Shown piece by piece: positions 12,360 to 23,886 of a DNA stretch of 31,842 nt. The notes under the pieces are model-generated. The model saw nothing but the letters and a program-made list of their open reading frames with translations, made no database searches and was not told where the DNA came from. The translations under genes and the position numbers were made by a program. Within the stretch, counting starts at the first letter, position 1. The number at the start of each line of letters is the position of its first letter. The DNA is from Conidiobolus incongruus B7586 (lineage: Eukaryota; Entomophthoromycota; Entomophthoromycetes; Entomophthorales; Conidiobolaceae), in contig JNEM01006410.1 of NCBI GenBank assembly GCA_000697335.1, positions 1 through 31,842 on the forward strand. The letters run 5' to 3'.

Positions 12360-13735
12360 TCAATGATATAATTATCACCAAATTATCTATAACAATATAT
12401 TAGATCAAAATTATATAATAAGAACCATATTACATATCCTCAGACTTAAATAACCCAAAATTGCTTATCCCGAATTGATAAGCAAAATTCTGAATAATTC
12501 AAAAATTCAAAAAAAAATTGATAATTCAATGCAAGATCTCACAAAAGTTGAATTAATACATCTGAATACATATATTAAGTAATATTACGTACAACTTGAT
12601 ATTTATATTCATTCAAAATGATTTATGTAATTAGTGTTCTTAATATTATATAAATCGCATTTAGAAAAATCACTAATTATATGATTAATAAAAATCGCAT
12701 TAATATCATAATTTTAGCCAAGTTACATCAACTCAATATTATGATTTAAATCATTAAAATATTTGTTAATAAAACGATATTTTTAAAATTTAATAAATAA
12801 AATTCACTATATACAATATAACTATATATTCCAGTATTGAAAAATTATTATTTCAGTTTTGTAAATTAATATTTAGAGTAATTTTCAAATTAGAAAAAAT
12901 GATATCGCTTACTCATCATTACTTACATTTTTTATATTATAATTATTATTAATTGTTTGATATGAAAAAAAAAACCTAAAAGCATACTTAAGACTAATAT
13001 TACCATATGATTATAACAATTATAATTATATCGAGTAAATTTAAAATCATTAAAAAATCATTATTTTATTTTCTTATTCAAAAATAATAATTATTATAAT
13101 TTTAAATTTCGTTTAATAAATTATCAGAAAGTATTAGTTCAAAATAAATAGAATTAAAACCTTTATTGTCTAGATAAACATATATATATATATATATATA
13201 TCAATTCAGTATTATCTGATTGGAATTATAATTCAAATCATAGATACTTTATTCTATAAAATCCCAAATATTAAATTGAAACTGAATTTGACTTTTTGAA
13301 TCAAACAAAAGCATTTAACAAATCTTCATATTTTCAATATATATGTATTTTTAAGTTTCATACAATTTGAGATTCTTTTAAATCATTAATTGTTAAAGAA
13401 ATATTAATCGTATAAAGATCATTTAAAATTTAGAATTATATATTTTTTAATGATAATAATTCAATAAAAAATTATTAACTTAAAATTTAAACAAAAAATT
13501 GATTGGATAATCATTGTGAGAATTAAAATATTAGTTATTAATAAATAAATAAAAATATTAAAAATGAAAGATGATTAAATATAAATTTTATGATATAGCA
13601 TCTTTTTCAATTGATTAAAATAATAAACTAAGTTTCAATAATTAAATTCAATAATTATTAACTGTATTTAATTCAATTGTTATATAATATTAAATTGATT
13701 TATTTATAATCTACTATAAATTTAAAAAAGTTATT
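12360..13735. other. Spacer between copies 1 and 2, with a TA microsatellite
   Basis: AT-rich and without a gene. It contains a (TA)n run at about 13180-13202. Confidence 0.6.
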
Positions 13736-14026
13736 TTAGTTACATCCTAAAGAGATCACTTCATCTCTTTCATTGACATAAATAGTTAATCTTTGTTCAT
13801 TATAGGCGAAGTCGCCGGGATATTTGGCACCTAAGACGCGATGGTTTTCTGGGAGTTTGGATCTTTGGACAAAAGTATGAGAAGTGGTGATGAATCCTTT
13901 AACTTCATCAATATAAATGGCTTTGTTGAGTTGATTGACCCATCTGTCACCTTTGCAGGATTGGAGAGTAGAAGCTTGAGCGGAGACGAGAGGAGCGGCC
14001 AAGAGAGCGAATAACTTGAAGTTCAT
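13736..14026 (-). CDS. Small secreted protein, copy 2; probable protease inhibitor, loop class I
   Basis: 96 residues, single exon. The signal peptide is MNFKLFALLAAPLVSA and the cysteines are C24 and C95. The leader half up to about residue 49 is identical in protein to copy 3 and differs from copy 4 by one residue. The second half (KLPENHRVLGAKYPGD) belongs to the class also found in copies 1 and 6. The predicted loop is D72-F73-A74-Y75, so P1 would be Phe, with R79 as the supporting Arg. The GC content of the coding part is roughly twice that of the flanks. Assignment to the I78/I13-like inhibitors rests on residue spacing, not on a search. Confidence 0.9.
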   Translation of the reverse strand: MNFKLFALLAAPLVSAQASTLQSCKGDRWVNQLNKAIYIDEVKGFITTSHTFVQRSKLPENHRVLGAKYPGDFAYNEQRLTIYVNERDEVISLGCN

Positions 14027-14090
14027 TGTGCTGTAATTGGTTAATTGAATGAAACGGATTTGATATTGAACTTACCTTCTGTTGTTCAGT

Positions 14091-14120
14091 CTTTTATACT
14101 AAACATTACTCAAAAGTTGA
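14091..14120 (-). promoter_or_regulatory. Promoter of copy 2: TATA box and conserved upstream element
   Basis: TATAAAAG (minus strand, 14091-14098) starts 65 bases from the ATG, with ACTCAAAAGTTGA at 14108-14120, 17 bases beyond. This is the same geometry as in the other copies. Confidence 0.7.
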
Positions 14121-16853
14121 AATAATACAAAAACATATCCAATATTAATTTTTTTGAATATTTTTTATTTCAGGAGAAATTTACCCTAATAAGAGCACGA
14201 TCATATAATTCAAATTTTTATTTTTTTGGATAATTAATAAACTTTTCCAGATATCCATAAGAAGCTATATGGAATATTTAGGAAATTTATTGCTTGCCTC
14301 TAATATAATCAATAAACTATGATTGAATTGAGGTTAACTGAGGGGATTGATTTTTCTAAATTGTTAATTGATTCAATTGCTATCCATTGTTGAGCCAAAG
14401 TGTTCTGTTTTTCTATTTTTAAATAATTATATATTGTAAATAAATAAAGGTGAGCAAATTTAGCATTAAAATACACTTCAAAAAGGTTATCTTAAAATTG
14501 ATGTTATATACTAATTGAAATGTATGCCACTCTACTGAGTTATTATTTCAATCTAGAAAATTGGTTATATAAATGAATTCAAATTTGGTAAATAAAAATT
14601 AATTTTATGACAATTAATTGAGTTATAATAAATAATCCAGAATACTCTGAATTTTTAGTTTGGTAAATAGGAATTCCTTAAAGAGTAATTGGTTCATTTT
14701 CTCCAACAATTTTTGAGTTTATTATTTAATCCCTAAGGCATTTTAGCTCCAACAATCAAATCCATTTAGAATATTTTATTGAATATGAGCTATTTTTTAT
14801 CCAACCAGATTGTTAACAATAAACTTTCCTCTAATATCTCAAACACAAAATATCCATAAAATTGAATTCATGGATAAAAGAAATATTAACAAATTGTAAA
14901 ATAAAAGAATATCCATTTTTGCAAGTATAAGTTGAATTATAAGAATTTTTTGAAAATCATTGAAAAAAAAGAATATGATGATTAATGTGGTTAACTTGTT
15001 AAGTAGATATCATGATAAAAAATGGAATACATATTTAAATTATATTAAATATTTTTATTGATTATCTATTGATATATTAAACAATTATATTTATGTGAAT
15101 TTGATTATATTCATTTTTATACTGATATTATTTAAATTTTAAATTTTTTAATTATTTGGTTCTGATGGAAAAAGTAATTGGTGGATCACAATTTACAATC
15201 CGAAAAGTGAAAACATTTAATGATAAATTTAGCTATTTCATCATGAAAATTTCACAGCTGATACATTATTATTATCATTAAATATCAATTACCAATATAA
15301 TAAGGCTATTAGTCTTCTATTGTTTTTCTAATTTGACAATATAATGAATTTTCAAAAATAAATTTCATAAATTTACCTACCTATTGATTTAGCATGATAA
15401 TTAATGAATTATATTTACCTAACTTTTCAATTTTAAATATAAAACTGATACTTTATGCATATATTTTATTTCAAGAATTTGAAAATTTAAAATTGTTCAT
15501 TTTATAAAATTAATTGAATAGTCACTTAACTCAATAATTTCATAAATTTAATTATAAATATTCGAATATTTTTAATTATTATTATATCATCAATTAATAA
15601 ATGAATTGGTTACAATTATGGTTAAATTATATATTAGATAATAAGTAAATTCACTTGATGATATAAATCTTAATACATATTAAATATGGATGAATGTATT
15701 CAATATATTGACCATGTAATACTACGTAATAATTTGCAATAAAAGTATATTCTATATATAGTAATATGAATCTCAGAGGATCCTTTCCAACCTTTCATAT
15801 GCTGATATTACAAAATTAATCAAATTTGGTTAATATAAAATCATATTTGATTACAAAAGCTAATTGAGAAAATGATTTGACTTAATAACAGCTTGCATAT
15901 AAAAATAATCAGTTCAAGTTGTAAACTATATTAGAATAACAGTAGGATAAATGTCTTGATATTAATATATAGAATTGAATTAACCTAAAGAAATCTAATA
16001 TGTAATATTTGTTTGATTTTTATTTTCAAAATCATTGAATCATTTGACTTTATTAGGTATAGTAATATTTTATTATAATTTAGTTGCAAATATAAGAGAA
16101 ATATTAATTGCTATATTATATCATCATTAAATTCCAAAATTAATAAAATTAACATAATGGAAAGCTATGTAAAACTATTTAAAAAAACCGAATTTGGCAT
16201 TAATACTTAATCTGAGTAGATATTATCAAAAAATATGGATCATAATGATATAGTCTAATTCGATATTACTGAATATCAATATTATAGGTTACAAGTAAAT
16301 AGCAACTAAAACATTGTCTAAATATTATTTTATGAAATATATATGGCATAAACCTTGACAAAATTTTTAATTATTATATTTAATAAAACAAACTAGTATT
16401 AATTTAATACAGCTGTAAAAATCATTATCTAATCTCCTAATAGAATACTAATAATTCGAATAATTATGAAGATTTATTTAAATTCGTATTGACATAAATA
16501 TTATCTGATATTGACAATAATTATTGAGACAAAATTAACTTTGAGATTTTGAAAAAATACCTTATATTACCAATTATTCAAAAGTCAAAATTATAAAATT
16601 GATCATTGCTCCAATTAAAAAGAGGGTATAACCTTTGTAGAATTATCATAGTTCAAATGAGAAGATACCTGAGGAAAATATTGATGAATATTTTTGTGAT
16701 TAAAAGTAATAATCTAAAAATTGTATTGAATTAAATAATAAGAATTATTATTATTATTATTATTATCATTATTTGGTATTAATAACAGCTAATTTTATTT
16801 TAAATCAAAGAATATTAAAAGATCTCTATCGGTAATAACTTTCATTGAATACT
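14121..16853. other. Spacer between copies 2 and 3, including duplicated upstream block
   Basis: No gene. At 14633-14740 lies a block shared with the spacers upstream of copies 3 and 4: CCAGAATACTCT.. then AATTGGTTCATTTT.. then AATTTTTGAGTTT. A shorter shared block with TGAATTGAGG lies near 14325. An (ATT)n run lies at 16744-16766. Confidence 0.6.
14633..14740 (-). repeat. Duplicated block upstream of copy 2
   Basis: Shares CAGAATA.TCT, TAATTGGTTCATTTT and AATTTTTGAGTTT in order with 18075-18180 and 20873-20980, and more weakly with 24365-24420. It lies about 0.6 kb upstream of the gene. It shows that the duplicated units are larger than the genes. Confidence 0.55.
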
Positions 16854-17144
16854 TTAGTTACATCTTAAAGAGATGACTTCATTTCTTTCATTGACAGTAA
16901 TAGTTAATCTTTCGATGAAATAGGCTTTGTCACCAGGATACTTGGGTCCGACAACACGGTGACGAGTAGGAAGTTGGGATCTTGGGATAAAAGATTCAGA
17001 AGTAGTGATAAATCCTTTAACTTCATCAATATAAATGGCTTTGTTGAGTTGATTGACCCATCTGTCACCTTTGCAGGATTGGAGAGTAGAAGCTTGAGCG
17101 GAGACGAGAGGAGCGGCCAAGAGAGCGAATAACTTGAAGTTCAT
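16854..17144 (-). CDS. Small secreted protein, copy 3; probable protease inhibitor, loop class II
   Basis: 96 residues, single exon, with the same signal peptide and C24/C95 as copy 2. The second half is of the other class (QLPTRHRVVGPKYPGD) and the predicted loop is D72-K73-A74-Y75. A Lys at P1 would favour trypsin-like proteases. It differs from copy 4 by two bases in the coding part, giving N34 instead of D34 and R94 instead of G94; both are G-to-A type changes on the coding strand. R94 next to C95 is unusual, since most copies have Gly there. It is nearly identical to copy 2 from the middle of the gene through the promoter, but not in the second half, which points to recombination. Confidence 0.9.
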   Translation of the reverse strand: MNFKLFALLAAPLVSAQASTLQSCKGDRWVNQLNKAIYIDEVKGFITTSESFIPRSQLPTRHRVVGPKYPGDKAYFIERLTITVNERNEVISLRCN

Positions 17145-17208
17145 TGTGCTGTAATTGGTTAATTGAATGAAACGGATTTGATATTGAACTTACCTTCTGT
17201 TGTCCAGT

Positions 17209-17238
17209 CTTTTATACTAAAAATCACTCAAAAATTGA
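17209..17238 (-). promoter_or_regulatory. Promoter of copy 3: TATA box and conserved upstream element
   Basis: TATAAAAG at 17209-17216, 65 bases from the ATG, with ACTCAAAAATTGA at 17226-17238, 17 bases further. Confidence 0.7.
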
Positions 17239-19460
17239 CACTCAATAATAAAATACCCAATATTGAAAAATCTGAATATTGTCCATTGTTGAAGTAATAA
17301 GCATTTGCCATGTTGTTATATTGCAGAAATCAATTTTGATGCGAATACAGATCGAATGTTTAATCTTATTCGTTGGTATATTAAATATGTGTATATTATT
17401 AAATTTAATTGAAAAAAAATAAAGCATATTTAAACAAAAAAAATTTACAAATTGCTAGTAATTCAATTTAATAAGAACTATTTTGTGTTTAACTTTATAA
17501 TCCGCATTTGAAAATAATAGAATTGAGGTTTATTACTAAAAATAGAATTCTAAATTTTTAACAATTTTATTTATCAACTAAACTTTGTATTCTTTCCTTT
17601 TTATTATTAACTATTATTTCTAATTGTTTTATTTAACATTGAATATGAGGAATAAATATTTCAAAATTACTAAAAAGAGCCGATTAAATTTAAATTTCTT
17701 CCATTTTATCGCTATAGAAATTGAAAAGCACGTTAACAAAATTAATAATAATAATAATAAAATAAATTTATATTAGTTTTACTATTGAAATATATTATCA
17801 AATAATTTTCTTCTAATTAAAATTTTAATGAAATTATTCTTTTAATAATTTTTATTAAAATTAAAATAATCCACAGATTATTGAGACTATAAAATATTTA
17901 ATAATTTATTTATCCATCAGAATTTTTTAAAAAATAATTATAATTAGTAGGTATTATAAAAATAAATATAATTTGAAATTACTAGTTTAGAACTGTTAAT
18001 ATCCACTTTTGTGTGCAAAAATAAATATAGAGCAAAGTTTAAATGGAAATCTATTAATCTAGTAATTTATTTATAATTCAGAATATTCTTAATTTACATT
18101 ATAAAATATTTTACACTACTATAATAAATAATTTGTTCATTTTATTCAATTTTTGAGTTTTATAATGGGTTAAATAATTTTTCAGGTCTTAATATGAAAT
18201 TTGATTCTCTAAATTATCTTAAAATATTACCCAATATTTTAAATTGATCATTTAAATATTTAATAAATTTTCAGTAATACTGTTTGTTAAAGTTTTAATT
18301 GTTATATTATTATATAATATAGAGTTCTATATTATATAAAAATTAAAATGGTATTAATAAACGTGTTTTTATAATTTTTTTTATATTATATTGTCTTATA
18401 TTTTTTTAAATTTTCAAATTGATTATAAATCCAATCGAATTTTTAAAATTAAAATATATATATAATTAATATAAAGATTTCTTTGTTAAAAAATATAATA
18501 TTTTTTCAATATAAAGTATTTGATATTAATAAATATTACTTTTCTTTATTTTTTGTAAAGTATATTTATTTTCGAAAAGTTATTAGATTTTAATGTCTAT
18601 GAAATTTTAAATTTGAGTTCAAGTATGATTATAAAATATTACATATAAACCAATAGAGAAATTATTCAAATATAATAAAATACCAAAGTTTATATCTTCT
18701 ATATTAGTATGTATATACATTATACTTTATCTATCAATTAAATAATTTTTCCATTATGAAATTTTTAATATATTTATTGATAAAAAATATTCTTTAATTT
18801 GCAACTTATTTGCATTTCTTTTTAAATTATAATTTAAATAATTACTTTTAATTTATTGAGTTTTTTTTCAATATTTCTATTAAATTGAAATCATTCTATA
18901 AGAAATAAAATGAAAATGTAATAAATATATCAATAGTTCAGTATATTTAAATAATAAAATTAAGTATTCATTATTATTTTTTAACTCCTTGAATAAATAG
19001 GTTTAATAGAATGGTTATCTTATCCAAATTATGAATATATTTAAAAAAAATAAAATAAATAGTAACTAATGTTATTTATTACCTATTAATATTATTAAAT
19101 ATGAAACTTTAACTGTTGTTATCAGTTCATTAATTAATTGAATTAATATTTAAAAATAATATAATATTTCTTAGAAAATATATTAAGTTATATTTAAAAT
19201 CAATTTATTATATTATTATAATTTGGAAAAAATAGATTAAATTTACTTGAATATATAATTAAAATAAATTTACATATTAAAATGTTATTATAATTTGACT
19301 TAATTATCTTTTTCAAAAATATAGTCATATTTTATTTAAAAATTGTTTAAATCAAAGAATTCTCAAAAATATTTATGAGTTAAAATTAAAAGCATAAAAT
19401 TCTTTGATTATAAAGGTCATTCTTTCAAAGATCTATATATCAAATATATTTTAAGAGTAC
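17239..19460. other. Spacer between copies 3 and 4, including duplicated upstream block
   Basis: No supported gene; the 61-codon open frame at 17242-17427 overlaps DNA homologous to the promoter regions of other copies and is chance. It holds the duplicated block at 18075-18180 and a short (AAT)n run near 17746. Confidence 0.6.
18075..18180 (-). repeat. Duplicated block upstream of copy 3
   Basis: Shares CAGAATATTCTT, TTTGTTCATTTT and CAATTTTTGAGTTT in order with the blocks upstream of copies 2 and 4. Similarity to the copy 4 block extends outward to about 18000. It lies about 0.93 kb upstream of the gene, so the intervening DNA has changed length. Confidence 0.5.
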
Positions 19461-19751
19461 TCAGTTACATCCTAAAGAGATGACTTCATTTCTTTCATTG
19501 ACAGTAATAGTTAATCTTTCGATGAAATAGGCTTTGTCACCAGGATACTTGGGTCCGACAACACGGTGACGAGTAGGAAGTTGGGATCTTGGGATAAAAG
19601 ATTCAGAAGTAGTGATAAATCCTTTAACTTCATCAATATAAATGGCTTTGTCGAGTTGATTGACCCATCTGTCACCTTTGCAGGATTGGAGAGTAGAAGC
19701 TTGAGCGGAGACGAGAGGAGCGGCCAAGAGAGCGAATAACTTGAAGTTCAT
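19461..19751 (-). CDS. Small secreted protein, copy 4; probable protease inhibitor, loop class II
   Basis: 96 residues, single exon, and nearly identical to copy 3 (two base differences). It has signal peptide 1-16, C24 and C95, D34 and G94. The predicted loop is D72-K73-A74-Y75 with Lys at P1 and Arg at position 79. High identity with copy 3 extends through the promoter for about 400 bases and then fades, which dates this as the most recent duplication or conversion in the array. The role as a trypsin-like protease inhibitor is inferred. Confidence 0.9.
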   Translation of the reverse strand: MNFKLFALLAAPLVSAQASTLQSCKGDRWVNQLDKAIYIDEVKGFITTSESFIPRSQLPTRHRVVGPKYPGDKAYFIERLTITVNERNEVISLGCN

Positions 19752-19815
19752 TGTGCTGTAATTGGTTAATTGAATGAAACGGATTTGATATTGAACTTAC
19801 CTTCTGTTGTCCAGT

Positions 19816-19845
19816 CTTTTATACTAAAAATCACTCAAAAATTGA
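19816..19845 (-). promoter_or_regulatory. Promoter of copy 4: TATA box and conserved upstream element
   Basis: TATAAAAG at 19816-19823, 65 bases from the ATG, with ACTCAAAAATTGA at 19833-19845, 17 bases further. Confidence 0.7.
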
Positions 19846-22800
19846 TACTAAATAATAAAATATCCAATATTGATAGATCTAAACATCGTCTATTGTTGGA
19901 GAAATTTCAGTTAATATGATTAATATTATACACAAAATAAATATATCGCAATCCGCATTTTCAGAATTATTGAATTGAGGGTTATACGTGAGAATAACTA
20001 ATTTATACTATATAATTATGAATTTAATATCAATTACCATAGAATGAAATTATTATTATCCACTTTGTTTTATTAGGTATTGCTTTTTATTTATAATAAA
20101 TATGATTTTTGCAGAGTACATATTTTGAAAATATTTAACCTTATCAATTTTCTAAAACGGTTATTTTAATAATATAATAGATTATTGTGATTTAATGGTT
20201 ATATAATAGGGTCTCAATAATTATATAAGTTTTTCCATATATTTTTTTAAAAAAATTATTTGAAGATTTTAAAAATATAAGAGAATAGAATCTAATCAAA
20301 CTATTTTAATATTAAAGCATAGAATATTAAACCAATATTTATATATTTATAACTAAAACATAGATTAAAAATAATTATAATTTTATATACCAAATATTAT
20401 CAAATTAAGTTGTAATTTAAATGTGTCGATCCTTTTAATTGATTGGCCCGACCTTATTTGATTATCGAGGCCAAAGTGTATTATTTTTGAAAAAGATAAT
20501 TAAGTCACAATAATAAAAATTTATTTAATAATTAAAAACAAATTTATGTCAGTTATTTAATTTTCTCACGAATCATTTTTATTATCACACGCTTAATTTC
20601 TTGAGTAAATTGCAAATAGGTTTAAATTTTCTCGCTTTAAAAAAAATTTTTTTTAAAAAAATTTAATTACAATTATAAATCAAAATTATTTGATATGAAC
20701 TAGATATTATTAAAAAAAATTTTTCAGTAATTATACCAAAATTTTAAATTAAAAATGAAGTAAAATTCAATTTTAATAATTAATTTTAGGATATATTGCA
20801 ATCCAATTTTATGTACAAAAATATTTTTTAGCTAGATTTTCAAGGAAAAACTACTAAACTTATTTCCATGAAAAATTCAGAATATTCTTTAAATTACACA
20901 ATTTATGGATAAAAATTCTTAAAATAGTAATTGGTTCATTTTGTACACCAATTTTTGAGTTTGATAATTTGAACCCTAAATTTTTACATCACTAATATTA
21001 AATTAATAGATGACTTAGTTTGTAATTATTCTATTTTTTCTATATTCATAATAATTATTTGGTTATATTCACTATATTAATAGTAAAATATAATACAATT
21101 ATCACTAATAATAACTATAAATATAAACATTTTTATTATTATTTTATCATAAACAGTATTATTATTATTATTATTATTATTATCAATTCAAATTATTTTC
21201 AACTTAAATTATGATTATTAAAAAATTTCAGTGCGGTTTTACTTAATATCTAATTAATATAAAAATTTAATGTGAATCTGAGAGAATTTATTAAATTAAT
21301 TGGTTTAATCAATATTATTAGTAATTCTATTGAGGTTAATATACTTTTGACTATATAATATTATAGTTATTTTTAATTATATTTCATTAATCAGCCAATA
21401 TATATAATCTTTGTTAATATGTCAATATTAAACAAATGATTATGTATTATGACAAATATTGAATATTGAAAAAATCTCTATAATAAATAATATCATGATT
21501 TTTTAACAATAATTTAGATTTTTTTTGTAGGTAAATTTGAGTTTCGTTATTATTGTATTACGATGTTATGATATGTTAATGAAATCATTTAAAAATATTT
21601 ATTAATACTCATTTAAATTATATGAGGATACAATAATATGAACTTTTTAGTGTATATTCTTAAAATTTAATAAAATAAGGTTTCACGTGATTTTTAGGAT
21701 TTATCTCACTGTTCAATTTGTGTTAATGTTGAGAGTCAATTTCTTCTCACAGATATTCTATTACACTTCGAAATCTTATTCCTTTTACCACTATCAACGA
21801 TATCATGAACAGATTACGGTTTCTCGAATAATCTCACAAAATTTTTATCCAAATTTTGTTAATATTTTAGTACCTTTTACAGCCTTGGAAAATATTTAGA
21901 TTTATAAACTTAATTTCAATTAGTAAAGATCGGCACAAATAGAAATAATTATTATCCTTCGGAGCGAATATATTGAATACAGAATCTTTTAAATATATTT
22001 CAATCATAATAAATATATGATTTTTTTAATAATTAATTTAATCAATATTAGTATGTTATCCTTTTTCGAGTACATTATTAAATTTTCATTATCTAATTAA
22101 TTTTCATTATTATACTGTATTAAACATTGTCATTTGATTAATGAAACTAACTAAATTAAAAATATTATATATTTTTATATAGAATAATTATTTAATCTTT
22201 GAGCTTTAAAATTAAAATAAAATTATCATATTTTATTAAAAATTTTAAATAATTAAATTATAACAAAAAAATTTAAATTATATTTTGATTAAAAATAAAA
22301 ATTAAATAATTTAATTGATTTAATGAAAAAAATATTTTCTAATAAAAGTTTATTATTTATATATTTTTCATTAATTTAAAAAAGATTAATATTATGAAAT
22401 AAATCTAAATATAATCTTGTGAAGTGTATTTTGATAATTATTAATTATAATAATAAATATACTATGACCGTCACTATCATAAATAAAATATAAAGCACAT
22501 TTAGAAGAAAATGAGATATACTAATGTAAATATTATTTTTCATAAATTAAATTCCATTAAAAATGAAGAGTATTAAAAAATTTGCATTTGTAAATTAAAA
22601 TAAGTGAGAATTATGTTAGTTCTCTAAAATCTGATTAGGAAATAAAGAAAAAAACTGTTATCTGATATAATAAAATATGGTCAAATATGAAAACTAAATG
22701 ATATAAGTTTAATACGCTATTTAATTATATCAATAATTGTGAACTATTTTTGGAACACAATTTTAAAATTTTTTAAATAATTAATATACAAATATATTTG

Positions 22801-23501
22801 ATATTAATATAAAATTTATTGAATTGAGGGATATATAAACTAAATCAAATAATATATGTATTTTAAAATTATTTCTAATTTTATTTAAATCAAAATTTAG
22901 AAAGAAATATTATGTTAATGAATATGAATAGACTATATTTATACAAGATATTTAATAAACCAAGTCCAATTATTGCTTTATCCATTATATTTTTCAATTA
23001 AACTTATTTTAATTAATTCAATACTCTGTTTACCTTTATCAAAATCTAGAACCATTCTCCTTATTCGATTTAAGTGTTTAAAATCTATTTTTCAATATAT
23101 TAAAATTTTAGATTATAAAAATTATTAATTTTCGATCATACTTGATGTCAATGGTATTGAGTTCAAGAGTTTAGCAGACAAATATAAGAGAGTATAGGTT
23201 TATTAATTTTTGACAAAAATATGACCTATGGCTTTTAATAAGGATGGTTTATATTATATTCAATACCCCCACAATATATGATAATGAGATTTTTTCTTAT
23301 AAGTTAAAATAATATATCATAAAATTTTTCTTCGATTAACTTAGATTGAAATATTAAAATATATGTTAGATAATTATTTTAGTTAAATCAATCAAAATCA
23401 GAAATTAATATATTAATTAATTATTATAATAATATATTATTTTAATTTGAATTTAAAAATTATTTATTTAAAATCTATAATAATTTTAATATTTAATAAA
23501 T
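19846..23501. other. Spacer between copies 4 and 5, including duplicated upstream block
   Basis: No supported gene in 3.6 kb. It holds the duplicated block at 20873-20980 and an (ATT)n run at about 21158-21183. A plus-strand open frame of 70 codons at 21687-21899 sits in a patch with slightly higher GC but shows no recognisable motif. Confidence 0.55.
20873..20980 (-). repeat. Duplicated block upstream of copy 4
   Basis: Shares CAGAATATTCTT, TAATTGGTTCATTTTG and AATTTTTGAGTTT with the blocks upstream of copies 2 and 3. It lies about 1.12 kb upstream of the gene. Confidence 0.55.
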
Positions 23502-23792
23502 TTAGACACATACTAAAGATTCAACTTCATTGTTTTCATTGACAAAAATGGTCAATCTTTCAACAAAATAAGCATAATCGCCAGGGTACTTGGGACCAAC
23601 GACGCGATGGCGTTCAGGGAGTTGGGATCTTGGGATAAAAGCGTCAGAAGTGGTAACAAATCCATTAACTTCATCAATGTAATGGGCTTTAGTGAGTTGG
23701 TTAACCCATTTATCACCTTTGCAGGATTGGAGATTAGAGACTTGAGCGGAGACGAGAGGAGCGGCCAAGAGAGCGAATAACTTGAAGTTCAT
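23502..23792 (-). CDS. Small secreted protein, copy 5; probable protease inhibitor, loop class II
   Basis: 96 residues, single exon. The signal peptide matches copies 2-4 and is followed by QVSNLQSC; C24 and C95 are present. It is the most divergent class II copy (K28, T34, H37, N43, V46), with loop D72-Y73-A74-Y75, so P1 would be Tyr and chymotrypsin-like targets are suggested. The tail VNENNEVESLVC is close to the corresponding segment of the Aspergillus I78 inhibitor as I remember it. It ends in Val rather than Asn. Many of its differences change the protein while the cysteines, W29, R63, V64, Y75, R79 and L80 are kept, which suggests constraint on the fold. Confidence 0.9.
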   Translation of the reverse strand: MNFKLFALLAAPLVSAQVSNLQSCKGDKWVNQLTKAHYIDEVNGFVTTSDAFIPRSQLPERHRVVGPKYPGDYAYFVERLTIFVNENNEVESLVCV

Positions 23793-23856
23793 TGTATCTT
23801 TATTGATTAACTCGATGAAATTGTATTGATATTGAATTTAGCTAACAAATTTAGCT

Positions 23857-23886
23857 CTTTTATACTATAAATTACTCAAAAATTGA
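23857..23886 (-). promoter_or_regulatory. Promoter of copy 5: TATA box and conserved upstream element
   Basis: TATAAAAG at 23857-23864, 65 bases from the ATG, with ACTCAAAAATTGA at 23874-23886, 17 bases further. The DNA between TATA and ATG differs from copies 2-4, so the kept spacing is informative. Confidence 0.7.

Noticed and set aside
13180-13202. TA microsatellite, and ATT runs at 16744-16766 and 21158-21183
   Set aside because: Simple repeats expected in such DNA; no CRISPR or other organised array is present.
14027-14090. Possible 5' UTR intron before copies 2, 3 and 4 (GTAAGT donor, TTAAC branch, ACAG acceptor just before the ATG)
   Set aside because: The donor lies only about 20 bases after the TATA box, probably upstream of the transcription start, and copies 1, 5 and 6 lack it although they keep the promoter spacing.
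17242-17427. 61-codon minus-strand open frame upstream of copy 3
   Set aside because: Overlaps sequence homologous to the promoter-proximal DNA of the other copies, where no such frame is kept.
21687-21899. 70-codon plus-strand open frame in a slightly GC-raised patch
   Set aside because: No recognisable domain or signal; kept only as a note in the spacer description.
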